From Daedaleopsis sinensis (Eukaryota > Basidiomycota > Agaricomycetes > Polyporales > Polyporaceae): DNA of 64,000 nt. Position 1 is the first letter of the stretch. Every line of letters starts with the position of its first letter. Under the pieces are notes generated by a model. That model was given only the letters and a program-made list of their open reading frames with translations. It was not told the origin of the DNA and made no database searches. The stretch covers positions 1,922,001 through 1,986,000 of the forward strand of contig CM066302.1 of NCBI GenBank assembly GCA_033807695.1, read 5' to 3'. Shown here one piece after another: positions 1 to 13,200 of this stretch. The position numbers and the translations under genes are program-made.

Positions 1-290
1 GCGTGGACAGCGGGATTGCCGGAATCGACGAGTTGGGCGTGGGGCAGGATACGGAGAAGGAGAAGGAGAAGGAGAAGGCGCCGTGGGGGGATGAGCGGGT
101 GGACCTGAATTTCTGGAGCAGGGACGTGTTGCCTCGGTTGGAGGTCGTGACCGTCCAGGGCGCGGACCACTATAGCCTGATGCGGGATGGGGCGTTGTGC
201 GCTCGGGCGTCGGAGGAGATCGCGAAGTGGCTGGTGAGCGTCGATGCTTGCGAGCTGGCACCAGAGCTGGGTTCTAGCGTTGGCCGCTAA
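1..290 (+). CDS. C-terminal fragment of a thioesterase/alpha-beta hydrolase-like protein (5' end outside window)
   Basis: The reading frame is open from the window edge to a TAA at 288-290, so only the last ~95 residues are visible. The segment with DHYSLM followed by a helix ending in EEIAKWLV resembles the end of a thioesterase or alpha/beta-hydrolase domain, where a conserved His (here in DHYS) completes the catalytic triad and a last helix follows. A lysine/glutamate microrepeat (GAGAAG units, about positions 52-78) encodes a KEKEKEKEK linker, which suggests an interdomain insertion. Such domains end polyketide synthases and NRPS-like enzymes, but also occur in single-domain hydrolases. 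With no upstream sequence the parent protein cannot be named. Confidence 0.5.
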   Translation, partial: VDSGIAGIDELGVGQDTEKEKEKEKAPWGDERVDLNFWSRDVLPRLEVVTVQGADHYSLMRDGALCARASEEIAKWLVSVDACELAPELGSSVGR

Positions 291-1493
291 GTATCATTTA
301 CGAGTTGAGGATAACGACTTGCTTTGGTAGTCTTGTATTGGCCGATAGTGATGTAATGTTATGTACAGAGACGGTTCTGCGCGTCCATTCGACGACGAAC
401 GCACTCGGAGTCCTGGAACCCCAGGAAATGTGACTGATACTTGAGAGATCTCGGCCCTGTGAACACTAGTACTGCCGGATCGGGTGCATACCAGATCGAC
501 ACACCACCAGTTGGATGCGGACCGCCGAGCTATGTATCTGATGTCTGAATGAGAGTGCATATTTGCAGTCTGGACTCCGAGGGTCGATGGTACAAGCATG
601 GCTGGCTCGTAGCACAGCTGCACCAGCTCGATCCTCGGCTTGGTAGGGGTCCAGGTCATCGCCCTGGATGTGCATAGAACCCTGGCATGGTTATGCATGC
701 AGGAGTGCCGAGGAAGTGGGATCGCTGTCTGATTCGACTTGCATGGACCAGCGGTGAATTGGAGCAAGTAGAAAGTGTTAATCTTTGTCTGCGGTGTGAT
801 GGCTTGCAGGGCTGCTGGTGAGATCTGGCGAGACGTCCGATTGCGACGAACAGGGCGAAGTCATCGGTGTCTGAGTGCGTGCCTCCCGGTAGTGTGCACT
901 GCGGAGGAACACATGTAGCGGGTGGGCACAACGCCATCGGCAACTACGGTCAGCTACTTGAAGAATGGGATGCCGGATGGGTGAGGAGAGCGCAGGGCAG
1001 CTGCCAGACAAACCTCGAGATGAATGTTGCACCCAAGTCCCCGCGGCCGCTATTATCGGACCTCGGCGAACTATGTGACCGGAGCAAACGCGATCAGGTG
1101 ACCGTGTTACGGCGTGACTCGTCGGTCGGCTGTGGGCGTTGTCTGCGACTTGTCCGCGTCCAGGCACTGCGAGCGAGAGAAGGAGGCCGCGAGCATGCAT
1201 CTCCCCCCCCTCCGCCCGCACGTTTGGTCCCAGAGTGCGATATCGAGGAGAAAGGACAGATGGGGCAACTGCTGACGACGCCCCGCATCGGACGGATTCC
1301 CGGATTCCATGGGAAAGAACTTGATGAGTTCTTTCGCCTTTGCTCCTCCCACGTCCCTCCTACCCTCTCCATCCTCCCTATAAAGCAGCTCTGAGTTCCG
1401 ACGCCCTCCTCCATCCTGCTCTTATCCTCCGCGTATCCCGACACACTCCTTCGCTACTCATCTCTTTGCTCCTGAAATCTCCATTCGCTCGCA
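291..1493. other. Intergenic region with promoter of the hotdog thioesterase gene
   Basis: No convincing coding exon was found on either strand; the open frames here lack family resemblance and splice support. The downstream ~150 bp are pyrimidine-rich, as in many fungal core promoters. Confidence 0.5.
1379..1385 (+). promoter_or_regulatory. TATA box of thioesterase gene
   Basis: TATAAAG lies about 110 bp upstream of the ATG at 1494 and is followed by a CT-rich stretch typical of fungal transcription start regions. Confidence 0.55.
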
Positions 1494-2361
1494 ATGCCTA
1501 CCTTCGCATCTCGCCTTGCTACCGAGCGCGGCTGGGTCGACCCACTCGCCCTCCCAAAATACATGGACGCCTCCGAGGTCTCCGGGAACGCCCCGGACCA
1601 CGCCAAGCAGCTCACCCTCAACACCCTCGGCGCGTACGGCGTCGGCGACGACGGCTGCTTCGCGCATATAGTCGGCCGCAGCATCCGCATCACCCACATG
1701 GACGTCGCGCGCAAGGGCGACAAGGCCGAGGTCACCGTCATCGCCGAGGTGCAGGCGACAAGAGGCATGCTGAACGGCGCGGGCACCGTGCACGGCGGCT
1801 GCCTGTGCTACCTCATCGACAAGTGCGTCCTCTCTATCCTCCGTCCCGCCGTCTCATGGCGTACTTATCAGACGGCGCGCACAGCTGCGCATCTTTTCCG
1901 CTCGTCGCGCTCGGGGTGCTGCGCGACATCAACGGCGTGGGCGTCACGCAGGCCATGAACATCCTCTTCCACGCCCCCGCTTCTCTGTACGCACCGCGCT
2001 TCCATACCCTCTGCCTTCTCGTCCTCATCTCCGCCCCGTCTTCCCAGCCAAACGTGCATGCAGATCAAGAGCGTCTCAGTCACGCTCGGCGGGCGCATCA
2101 TGACTTCGCGCTGCGAGGTACGTCCTTCACCGCGCGCGCCCGGCCCCGCACTGCGCTCACGTATATATGCCTCCTCTCCTCTCCTCTCCTCTCTCCTCCT
2201 CTCCTCTCCTCTCCTCCCCTGCCCGCGCGCGCGCACCTGCGCGACGGACACGACAGATCAGCGACAAGCAGTCCGGTAGAATGATCGCGTCCGCGCTGCT
2301 CGGCAAGATGCAGCCTGCAGGCGCCGCGCGCGGGCCTGCGAGGGTGGGCCCGAAACTGTAA
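1494..2361 (+). CDS. Hotdog-fold acyl-CoA thioesterase (ACOT13/PaaI-like)
   Basis: Four exons can be read: 1494-1822, 1885-1986, 2048-2117 and 2257-2361. All have GT-AG borders and consistent phases, giving 201 residues. The signature of the family is present: TVHGG around residues 98-102, where the HGG loop begins the central hotdog helix, followed by LIDNC at 108-111. GVGVTQAMNILF and the SDKQSGRMIAS strand follow later in the protein. Members hydrolyse acyl-CoA or related thioesters and usually form tetramers; the human relative is mitochondrial. The length is somewhat above the ~140-180 residues common for the family, because of an N-terminal extension. The start was chosen as the first ATG after the TATA box. 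The last intron contains a CTCCT microsatellite. Substrate cannot be inferred. Confidence 0.85.
2170..2220 (+). repeat. CTCCT-type pyrimidine microsatellite in an intron
   Basis: About 50 bp made almost only of CTCCT/CTCTC units lies inside the last intron (2118-2256) of the thioesterase gene and makes that intron twice the usual length. Confidence 0.85.
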
Positions 2362-4411
2362 CGCCACGCACGCGGGGGCGGAGGCGGAGTCGGAGTCGCG
2401 GACGCGGACGCTGGAATGGTTCTGTATCGCTAGGTCTCGTGCGCACGGTCGGAGTCTGGAGGTCTCTCTGTACTTAACTGTATGCCATACACGGAGTGGT
2501 GCTAGTGTACTGTACTCTATATTTCGCTGCTCAGTACTCAGTGCGCTTGTATGATTTCATGGTCCGGGGTCCTTGCTGTAATTGATACACCGGGGAGGGC
2601 AGTCGGCAGTGGGTGAGTCGGTCGTCCTCCAGGCGTTTGTCGCTGACGCATTCGAGTCCAGGTCGACGTCAATGAACGACGCTTGCATGACGGCAGCGAT
2701 TTGCCACTTGCCGTCATCATTGCGGGCTTCCACAAGGCATCCATCCAATGCCCGACTTGATCCAACCGGCCAAATAGGTCGATGGGACAGCAAACGACAT
2801 CGCAGCTGTGGAACACGCGCAACTGGGCCAGGGAGAACAGTACTCCCCCCTCCCTTCCGGCCGCTCACGGTTCTGCTCATCTCCGTGGCGGGGAAGCACG
2901 CCGAGATGCATCGTGCATCGACGGAATCCGGCTCGGGCACCTAAAAGCAAGCCCCAGCCCCAGGTGACGCACGCGGGTGCCCGCGTTCGCCTCGCAGGTG
3001 CGTGTGCACTCAGGCTGTTCCCCGCACTTGCGCGCCGCATGTCAACATGTCAACAGTCAACAGTCACTGTGCGTATGGAAACCCGGCCTGCTGGAGGGTG
3101 GTGGTGCGCTGGCTGAGCTGCCCGGGGCCGCCGTGGCTCGGGTGCGGGGCACGGAGCGTACTGGTCGTGGTCGTAGGTGCCTCGAGGCTTGGACCTTCTA
3201 GCCATGATCAGCCTGATCAGCCCCACCTCAGCGGGTAGAAGAGGCTACCCCAAGACGGGAGGAGACGAGACGAGACGAGAAGATGGCGGTAATGAACGCG
3301 GAGGAAGCCGAAGACAAGAGGACGAAGCAGCGCGTCGAGCTCGTGAGCTGGTTCGGAGAGCCCTTCTTTGCACGCACGCGCATCCAATTGCCTGCGGTCG
3401 ATCCGGTATAGTTATTACGAGGTGCCTTGACCCATGAGCAGGCGGACATGGATATCCAGGCGCAGCCGTCTGTTTTAACTGGGCAGCGTTATGAGCTCGA
3501 GCTCAAGTCTGCCGGGCTCTGCTCCTCCCTGTCCTATCGGATTGGAGAGCCAAAGTTCGCCTGGGCGATCGTCAGGCGGCCGGGTGCCTCGTGTCTTGTG
3601 CTCGAGCCGTCGTCCCCACATGAGTCGGTCCGACTCGGCTGTCGATATGCACCGCTGCCAGCTGGTACGTTTTGCCCTCCTCCTGTCCCCTCAAGCTCTC
3701 CCTCTCGAGCGGCTAGTGTGCTCCGACACATGTCCTTCCTGAGGCCTGAAGTTTGAGCTGCAACGCAAAGTGGGCAGCGACCAGGATCGTATGATCACTC
3801 ACTTTCAGGCAGTGGCCGACGGCAAGTCGATAGCATCTGAGGGTGAGCGAAGGCGAGACGGAAGCTAGTAGTAGGCAGCTTAAGCACCAGACATGCTGTA
3901 TACAAGTTTCTTGCTGATACTTGAGAGCAACTTGAGAATAATGTCGGACACCCTACTGGACCCCCGTTTAGGATCAAATATTGTGCAACGCGATCATTTT
4001 GATGAACCCGGCATCTTCTACAAATTCAAGGGCACTGGACCTTTGTCCGGAACGTCGGCGTAGTACTTACCGACTGTACAGAGACATGCATTCAAGTGCG
4101 GGGATAAGTCAGTGTGCCGGCGGAAAAGCGGGGTCGTCGAATGCGGGGCAGTTAGACTTTGGCACGGGATTCCGGTCAATTGACATACCGGCCGATTTGT
4201 ATTGGCCGCGGTCGGCGAGGGCCCGGACCGTGCGCCCGGTCCCTGTTTATAGGGATTAGGCGCACGCGTGGGGTCAGAGCGGGGGAATTCACATGGCCGG
4301 ACCTCCGACTGCCGTCGCCCGTAAGTTTATAAGAGTCGTGTCGCGCGCCCTCCCCGCTTCATCCATCCTTCCCTCCACCTACACCCTCCTACACCCCTCT
4401 ACTCCTCTACA
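2362..4411. other. Intergenic region, no gene recognised
   Basis: About 2 kb with only unsupported open frames. It contains a short GACGA tandem run near 3261-3283. The last ~100 bp form the promoter of the fumarate reductase gene. Confidence 0.5.
4326..4333 (+). promoter_or_regulatory. TATA box of fumarate reductase gene
   Basis: TTTATAAG lies about 80 bp upstream of the ATG at 4412 and is followed by a CT-rich leader. Confidence 0.5.
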
Positions 4412-6540
4412 ATGGCCCAGGTTATCGTCGTCGGTGGTGGTCTCGCTGGCCTCTCGGCCGCACACACTCTCCTCGAGCGTGGAGCAAATGTTTTGCTCTT
4501 GGACAAGCAACCGTGAGTCCCTCGTCAGACCAGGATCTTCCGCGGGCAGGGGTGGAGGCGCAGACAGCAGTATCTCTGCATGCTGGGAATGTTTGCTGCT
4601 GCCAGGCATGTGGCTGCTGCGTGATGTTGCCGAGTCGCATCCTACCCTTTGCTCGTTGGGAACCCCACTCGTAGCCCCCTGCTGACCCATTTCGTGACGC
4701 AGATTCATGGGAGGCAACTCCACAAAGGCAACATCTGGTATCAACGGCGCGGGCACCCAGGCGCAGCAGGATCTCAAAATCCCTGACAGCGCGAAGCAGT
4801 TCTTCGACGACACAAAGCGTTCTGTGAGTACACTTACCTCCTGTGTCCCACTAAGTCCATGTTTTGACAATCCGTAGGCCCGTGAACTCGCCCGTGACGA
4901 CCTCATCCGAGTCTTGACTGGCCGCTCCGGCGACGCCGTCAACTGGCTCCAGGACAAGTTCGGCCTTGACCTCTCCAAGGTCGCCCGTCTCGGCGGCCAA
5001 TCGCAACCTCGTACACACCGAGGGGACGCCCAGTTCCCGGGAATGGTCATGACCTACGCCCAGATGGAGCGTCTCGAGGACCTTTCGGAGAGCATCCCAG
5101 ACCGGGTCAGGATCAAGAAGAAGGCGCGCGTCACGCAGCTCATCAAGGACGAGTCCGGTGCCGTCATCGGCGTTGAGTATGCGCACAACGGCAAGACCGA
5201 GACCGCGTACGGCCCTGTCATCCTCGCGACCGGTGGCTACGCTGCAGACTTCACGTCCGACTCCCTCCTGAAGAAGTACCGCCCCGAGTTCTGGGATCTC
5301 CCCACAACAAACGGCGAGCACTGCACGGGTGATGGCCACAAGTTGGCGCTGCACATCGGCGCGAACGCGGTCGATCTCGAGAAGGTCCAGGTACACCCCA
5401 CCGGCCTTGTCGACCCCAACGACCCCAACGCGAAGGTCAAGTTCTTGGCCGCGGAGGCGCTCCGTGGTGTCGGTGGACTGCTCCTCGACAACACTGGCTC
5501 GCGTTTCGTCGACGAGCTCCAGCACCGTGATTTCGTCACTGGCAAGATTTGGGAGAACGGCAAGGTACGTTCGTGTCCTATCGAGACTCAGACACTCTCT
5601 GATGCTTATATATGCGTACAGTTCCCCATCCGCCTCGTGCTCAACGGTCCCGCCTCGAAGCAGATCGAGTGGCACTGCAAGCACTACGTCGGCCGTGGCC
5701 TCATGAAGCGCTTCGAGAACGGCGCGGCGCTCGCGAAAGAGATGGGTCTCAAGCCAGAAACCCTCAAGAAGACCTTCGACGACTACAACCAGGTCCTGCG
5801 GACGAAGAAGGACCCCTTCGGCAAGAAGTTCTTCGCAGACACCGAGTGGACGATGGACGACTACTTCAACGTCGCGATCATGACTCCCGTCCTCCACTAC
5901 ACCATGGGCGGTCTCGAGATCGACGCCGAGTCGCGCGTGCTCGCCAAGTCCGGCAAGCCCATCCCCGGCCTCTTCGCCGCGGGTGAGGTCGCGGGCGGTG
6001 TCCACGGCGCGAACCGTCTCGGCGGTAGCTCGCTGCTCGGCTGCGTCGTCTTCGGCCGTGTCAGCGGCGACTCGGCCGCGTCATACCTCCTGCAGAGGAT
6101 AGGCCCCCTCGCGGAGAAGGCTGCGGGTCGTCTGGGTGCCGTCGCCGGCCACCTCGGTGCCGAGAGCTCAAGTTCGAAGGTACGTCTCGTCTCCCTCACA
6201 GCGCTCACTCAATCCCATACTCACTCCCCATTTCACCCAGCCCGCGCCTGCCGCCGCGCCAGCAGAGAAGAAGGCCGAATCGAGCGCGCCCGCGCCCTCT
6301 GCGGGAGGCTCGTACAGCGCGGCAGAGGTCGCGAAGCACAACAAGAAGGACGACTGCTGGGTGATCGTCGACGGCAAGGTGCTCGACGTCACGAGCTTCC
6401 TGCCGGACCACCCGGGCGGGGAGAAGGCGATCCTGCTCTACGCCGGGCGCGACGCGACGGAGGAGTTCAACATGCTGCACGACCCGAAGGTCATCCCGCG
6501 GTACGCGCCCGACTCGGTCATCGGCTCGCTGAAGAACTAG
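4412..6540 (+). CDS. NADH-dependent fumarate reductase (Osm1/Frd1 type) with C-terminal cytochrome b5 domain
   Basis: Five exons (4412-4512, 4703-4823, 4878-5564, 5622-6179, 6241-6540) join in phase to 588 residues. The N-terminus carries the FAD dinucleotide-binding motif VVGGGLAGLSAAHTL at residues 6-20. The flavoprotein body includes the C-terminal FAD-contact segment GEVAGGVHGANRLGGSSLL. A proline/alanine-rich linker then leads to a cytochrome b5 domain whose heme ligands are visible: HPGG at 546-549 and a second His in NMLHD near 569. The family reduces fumarate to succinate with FADH2/FMNH2/NADH to reoxidise flavins in low oxygen. Fusion to cytochrome b5 is known in fungal members and implies an added electron-transfer route. 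There is no clear signal peptide at the chosen ATG, so a soluble form is likely. A long antisense open frame (4851-6005) is a codon-bias shadow. Confidence 0.92.
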
Positions 6541-7192
6541 GTCGTGGACTGGACGCTGGATGCGGGTGATGGGGACTCGGACGCGCGCGGATGCCTCGTT
6601 GTAGCTACCTTATTCGTTTGTTTGTCGCCTTGTTGTACCACACACATCTCGAGCTATCGCATGCTGTGGTTGTAAAGTAATGCATCGTTAATGATCTGTC
6701 ACGCAACTGTGTGCCGACTGGTGTTTGATTAAGTTTCATCAATTTACATTCGTGGCGGGTCCGATGGTTAAACCCGAACTTAAACTGTGCTTTTAGTGAG
6801 TTTGCTCCTGAACCATCATACTTACGGTACGCGACTAGCGATATACGTATGCACCGCCGTGTCTGTTTCCCGCAGTACATACCGAAGAAAATTGCGTGCT
6901 TGCAGGGGTCGTTCAACTACAAAGCGATGATATATTGTACGCAGCACAAAGAGCTATAGACACATGGGGGGTATCCAGAGCACAGCCGGATATACAGGAT
7001 ACTTGGCAGTAAGAAAAGCCAGAGTCAGAAAGGGAAATATTATTGAATCAACGCTTGGCCGGACTATTGGAATTCGGGGGGCGACACAACTTGAGAGCGT
7101 TCTTCCGGAGTGCGATGTGCAGGATATACAGCAAGAGAGGCCAGAGTCGAGAGAGGAAAGGGAATCATGTCAACGCTTGACCAGTGACCGGA
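6541..7192. other. Intergenic region between convergent 3' ends
   Basis: Separates the fumarate reductase stop from the ABC transporter stop. The right half holds the first unit of a tandem repeat. Confidence 0.5.
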
Positions 7193-7239
7193 CTATCGGG
7201 ATTCGGGGGGTGACCCTAGAGAGCGTTCTTCCGGGGTGC
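6988..7239. repeat. Two-unit imperfect tandem repeat (~120-134 bp) overlapping the ABC transporter 3' end
   Basis: Unit 1 (6988-7121) and unit 2 (7122-7239) both begin GGATATACAG. They share further blocks, including CAACGCTTG, CCGGACTAT, ATTCGGGGGG and GAGAGCGTTCTTCCGG. Unit 2 covers the last ~15 codons and stop codon of the transporter, so unit 1 looks like a downstream duplicate of that gene's 3' end. Confidence 0.8.
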
Positions 7240-10200
7240 CCACGGGCGAGATACCTACAGCTGCGTAGAGCGTTTCCTTTTCTTCCTTAGGAGCAGCATC
7301 GACCAGCTCTCTGAAGTAGCTGTTCGCGTTGCCGAGAAGGGTTCTCAGGGAGTCGAATTCGACCTGTCCGAGTCGGCATCAGTTAGCATGCGGTCGGGTA
7401 GTCGGTACACGTCACGGCGACAACTCACCATCTTGCCGTCGTTGAGGACCATCTGAGAGATAGATATGGTACAGTGAGCGACGGAACGCGCGGTCGGGGT
7501 GTACGCAGACGTACCACTCTGTCGTAATCTTGTATGGTAGGGAGCCGGTGGGCGACCGTCAGGACTGTCACACCAGTATCCAAATGCTTCCGGAGAGCTT
7601 TCTGAATCCTGGCATCGCATGCGTGATCTACTCAATAGCGAGGAATCAGCGGGTGTCTCCGAATGAAGCCTAGTTGGACTGACCGATCGACGATGTCGCT
7701 GATTGACAAGTCAGGGAGGGATACTGTCAGCTCGGTCGCCAGTGGTTGACCAGTAGAGCCATACCTTCATCCATGATGAGGAGTTTGCTCTTCCTGACGA
7801 TGGCGCGGGCAAGTGCGATGATCTGCCTTTCTCCAGCAGAGAGATCGCCATTGCCAGAGATCGCTTTCTCAAGGCGGATCCTGTCGTCTACGAGAAGTCC
7901 CGTCTCGGCGTCGAGGCCTTGGGCACTGAGCAGCGCGGTCTCCAGCTCGTCAGTATCGTATTGTGAGAACGGATCGAGATTTTGACGGATGGTCCCCGCG
8001 AACAGCTCCGGCTATAAGATCATCGTAAGCTCGAGACAGGTCACGGTCGATAGCGAGTCGATAGATGCGTACGTTCTGTGGGATGATGGTGATACTCTTG
8101 CGTAGGATTGGAAGGCTGACGGAGCCAATCGGCTTTCCGGAGTACAGGACCTGACCCTCGGACGCAAACTTGCTCGGGACATTCGGATAGACATTCGTGA
8201 AGATGCAACGAAGCAAAGCTAGGGTGAGGGTGCTCTGACAATGCAACCGTACCCACGTTAAGTCAAGTCCAGACAGATGAGAACGGTAGCCATACCTTTC
8301 CGCTTCCAGTGCGTCCGACTTTGTGAAAAGCCATGAGTACACCAAGATGATAGTCCAGATGGTAGGTGCTCACCGATACCGATGCGCTCACCGGACCGAA
8401 CCGTGAACGAGAGTCCCTTGAGTACGTTGGGCGTGTTCTCGAATTCAGCATAAGATGCGTGCAGGTTGTCTACACGAAGATCTCCGCTCTGCGGCCAAGA
8501 AGCTTCAACTGGGAGCCCCGTAGTGCCCATGAGCACATCTTCACGTTCGATCTCCAAGTACTGCTCGATACGCTCTAGACTGTATGTATCGTTAGCGGAT
8601 AAGCCACACATTGTAGTGCATCACATGCCTGTTCCCTATTGAAAGATCACGCAGTTAGTAGCTGATATTGTGTCGTTTGTGAGGAGTACTAACCTGCGAC
8701 TTCGAACGCATTGAACGTCCGCACCCATTCGTATACCTTGGAGCTGAACGCGACTAGAAGACAGGGATCAGTAACCAGAATGAGCTCGTTCCGCAGTGAC
8801 TACTCAGTACTCACTAGCCATGCTCAACGAGAAGCCGATGTTCGAGGCGTCGAGCTGTGCGAAGTACGTCAAGTATATCGCCAGCGAGACGGTGAACAGA
8901 GTGCCAATCATATCGGCGCGGACGATCACCCATCTACATTTCGGCAAGCTCAGAAAAGAGTATCAGAAAGGAGTGCGAACAGGCCTACCGGTTGAGGTTG
9001 AAAAAGGCATTAGAAGCTCTTGTCCAGCGATCGATGCGCGTGTACATATCTTGGCGGAAACGATCTTGCACTCCGTATGCGCGTATGGAGACTGGTAATG
9101 TGTCAGGATATGATAATGAAGACCATTGGGTACGAGGCACACGACTCACCAAGACCGGAGATAGTCGAGTTCAGGTGTCCGATGAGAGGAGCGCGGGTGT
9201 TGCTCTGTTCTCGCTTGACTGGCAGCTGCGCTTTCATGTACGTCCGCGTGTAAAGGCCACTAACGATCGCAACGATCGCAACCCCTACGCTGAACACCGG
9301 TGCGACAATCATCACCATGATCAGTCGTAGAACAAGGAACGCCGTGAGTTGCAAGAGCGCGAAAAGGAAGTTGATGATCTGGCCGTCGACTGGTAGCGCG
9401 TGTCAACACGGCATGATGTTCAGTCAACACAAGCCACTCACTAGCGCCAATGTCCTCCGTGCAGCGGGCAATGATCCTTGACGTCGGAGTCGTCTCGAGC
9501 CACCTGTGAGAGCAAACTGTTGGCCTTACTTGATATGCAAGGAGACAAGACGCGCACATACCTCAAGGTCGTTCCGAGCACGGATTCCATCAGCTTCTTG
9601 TGGATAACTGCACATGCCCGGAGTGAACCGGTCATGTGCATTGAACGAGCAGCGAAATCAGACGCAGTAGCAATCAGCAAAAGAGCGGAGTATATCCCCA
9701 AGAACCTGTCAAGTCTCTTCAGAAACATTCCTATATGAACGAGGGATCAACCAACAGAGGCACAGAAACTTTGGAGCCAGGCTCCTTCCCGTACTGCTTA
9801 GCCCAGTCCCCAAGCAGCCAGAACTTCATTGTCATCAGCAACATCGCCACATAACGGAGTTGAAGGTCTTCCATACCTGGGCATTCACTGCGAGACCGGA
9901 CAAGAGCAGGGCGGCGAGGAAGAAGGCCCAATATACAACGGGGTGAGCAGACATGTTGCCAAACAGGAGAGTCACTGCGGGGAACTCGTTAGTCAGAGTT
10001 CTTGCGTCGCACGCAGCTACTCACGAGGGCCCCATCCAACATGCCCCTCTCTAATCTCTTCAGCTTTCGTGGGCTGGCTACTCTCGGCCACCTTCGTCGG
10101 CTTCGGCTCAGCCGGTGTGGGACCTTGCAGAGTCGATTCCTCGACCGGGTCGATCAAGTCGTACCCATATGATGCTCGTTCCTCGGCGGTTGGCTGCCCG

Positions 10201-13200
10201 TCACGGACGATTGTTCCTCCGAGGCCCATCTCAACGACATGCTTGGCCACGGGCAAGACCGCGTTGACGTTGTTTGACTAGTACAAGCGGACGCGATCCG
10301 AGATGAGAGGACGTCTGATACACAGCAGATGCATGACACGTACCACCAGTAGGACAGTCCTGTCGCGGAGGAGCTCCCCATTCAGGCACCGTGTGACAAC
10401 GTGCCGCACCGTAGTGTTGTCCAGTGCGGCTAGCACCTACAATAGAGTGTAATGAGGCGTTGTGCACTTGAACGAGGGATGATACGTACATCGTCGATGA
10501 GAAGCGTCTGGCACGAGGAGTACACTGCTCGAGCCAGTGCGATGCGTGCCTGTTCAACGACATTGGGAAGTCAGTGTAACTCCGCGATGAGCTGCGCAAG
10601 TATCCCACCTTCTGTCCACCGCTGCGCACCAGAAGGACATCAATCAGTACAACATTCGCATCAGTGAACATTGAACGTTAATACGTACCTCAGCGCAGTT
10701 CCCCTTTCACCTACCACTGTGTCGTCACCGTTCGCCCACTGCTGCACATCTGTCACGAGAGCGCACTCGCGGAGCACCTTCTGATACCGTTCCGCGTTGA
10801 AAGGCGCGCCAAATACGATGTTGTCCTGCAGCCAACTCAGTACCGCATCAGCTTAAAGTACGATACCAAGTGACTTACCCGGACGGTGCCCTGGAGGATC
10901 CAAGCCTCTTGTGCGACATACGCGACGCCGCCGTTCGCGTCTCGCGGAAGACTGACGTACGAATCTCCTCTCGTCGGGACGTAGTGCATCTCACCTGACA
11001 TAACATATGAGCGTCGTTAAGAGGACAACCACGGACGAGCGCCTTACCAAGCAGGCCCATCAGCAGTGAGGTCTTGCCACAAGCCGTCGGACCATGGATG
11101 AGGTTCACCCCGCCCTTCTCGAAGCGCAGCTCCCGGTCGACCTTGAGCGAGAAGACGTGGTCGTTCAGAGCCAGGTCTGCGGCGCCGTTGTCCGTCCAGG
11201 TGAAGCGTGCGTTACGGATCGCGATGGTGTCACCCTCGGAGCGAGGGGGACGGGCGGCATGCTTGTTCGGGTTGAACTCGTCGAGGACTTGCGACTATAG
11301 TCAAAGATCAGACCGAAGCCCACGGCTCGACAGAATAAGGCACGAACCTCCTGGAAGAGACGATTGATTCTCGTGAGGGATACCCAGCCTGTACATTGCG
11401 AGACAGGGTCAGTGCGACAGCAGCGATCTTGGCAAGACAGGGCCGACCTTGCATCAGGATAGGGCGTCTCCAGATGAAGAGCCCGAGTTGCGAGCGTAGG
11501 ATCTCAAATACTGGAAACACATCTCGAAATCATTCGATAGTCACTGGTCGATGATCACTCACGAGAAATAGACGAGAAGACGATCGATGCTAAGAATGGT
11601 GATCAGGGACGTGTTTTATGAGCGATATTGGAGTCCGACTCACCAGAAAGGTTCTCATGCATGAGAAGGGTCTGTTCGGAGTTAGTAGTGAGCGTGTGAG
11701 ACAATGATAGAGGAGTCGGCGCCCTTACATATGTGGCATAGGTCGCGAGCATTACGACAAGCGGAACAAACGTCCTAGAGACCGATGCATGTCAAAGCCA
11801 GACACATGCGCATAAATAGAGTTTTAACCTACTTGATGAAGTCCATCCATATGAGAATGATTGAAACCTTGCGCGCTTCAAGGAGTTCGTTCTTCCGAGC
11901 GTTCTCGACCTTTGACGCTTGCTCTGGCTCCCACCCGAGGAGCTTCACCGTTCGGATGTTCTTGAGCACTATGTAGGCAGGAATGTTCTATTTAGCGTCC
12001 GGCGAACGAGAGCACATGGAAGACCTTACTTTGAGTTACGAGCTTCACTCGCTTGTCGCTCTGCAATAGTTGTTACATTCGGAGCCCATAACTATGGCGG
12101 AGATATCGTAAGGACTCACCTCGACGGCCTTGCCCTTTTGATACACTCTCATCCGCTTGTTGAGCTGTTCCGGGACTGGGAGAAGCGCCACGAGTACAGC
12201 AATACCGACGAAGGTGCTGTTAAGCGAGGCATAGGTCGTCAGTACTTTGGTACGCATACTATTGGACGCGGGTAGCACATACCTCCACCCGAGTATTTCG
12301 TACAAGAAATACACAGATAGCACGATCTGTATCGGAGTTTCCAACACTGTGGACTCGGCGTCAACACGAAGATACAGCCGCATACACCCATAAGGACGAC
12401 GTACAAACTAACAGCACGAACGTGCTCGCGTTCGTGAAGTTGGTCAGGTCAGTAGTGACGAGGTTGCTGATCGCGGGCATATCGCTCGTTGAAGACGTCT
12501 GCGCTTTACCGGTGTGTGGCTGAGCAGTAGTGGACACTTTAGCCCGCATCCTCAACGAGTGGTCGAACATCAGTTGCGTCAAGATAGCTTGCGTGCGGGC
12601 TACGACCTGCGTCTACACAGCGGCACGGGCCCGCGTCAGCGCCCCTTGGGTCGGGAGAAGATGCAAAATGTCAAGACGCACCGAGACGTAGTGATAGTAC
12701 TGCATTGCCAGAGATACTCCCATGGACCCAAAGAGGAGAGCGGCAATCCAGAACCATGGGCGGATTGATTCTCCCGCAGCGCCGCGTTCCACATATCTAG
12801 GGTCCAAATAAGCTAGGGTCCCTTTTGGCAAGAGATAGACACCTACGCGAGGATATGCTTCAGGCCAAGCGGTACGAGGAAAGATGCGCTGCTCTGAGAA
12901 ACCTGATCAGCCCACTATGCACAGCCTCCACATGCGAATAAGCTGCATACAGCAATCACTACCATGACCCCCATAACCAGCCAGTCGCGCCCTGGAGGCC
13001 ACAATAATCGTGAATCAGTCAGACGCTTTATATCAACATGGGCAGTGCGATATCGATCGCATGCGCGGAGTGCACTCACGGAAGAGCCACACCAAGCCCC
13101 GAGCGACGTTCTTGCCCTTCTGCCGGCCGACCTGGTTCTGCATGGGATCCACATACTGGTGCATCGCCTCCCTCAGCAACGTGTTCGCGGGAAGCACAGC

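Noticed and set aside
4851..6005. 384-codon minus-strand open frame over the fumarate reductase gene
   Set aside because: Mirror of the GC-rich codons of a confirmed gene; contains no recognisable domain and spans its intron.
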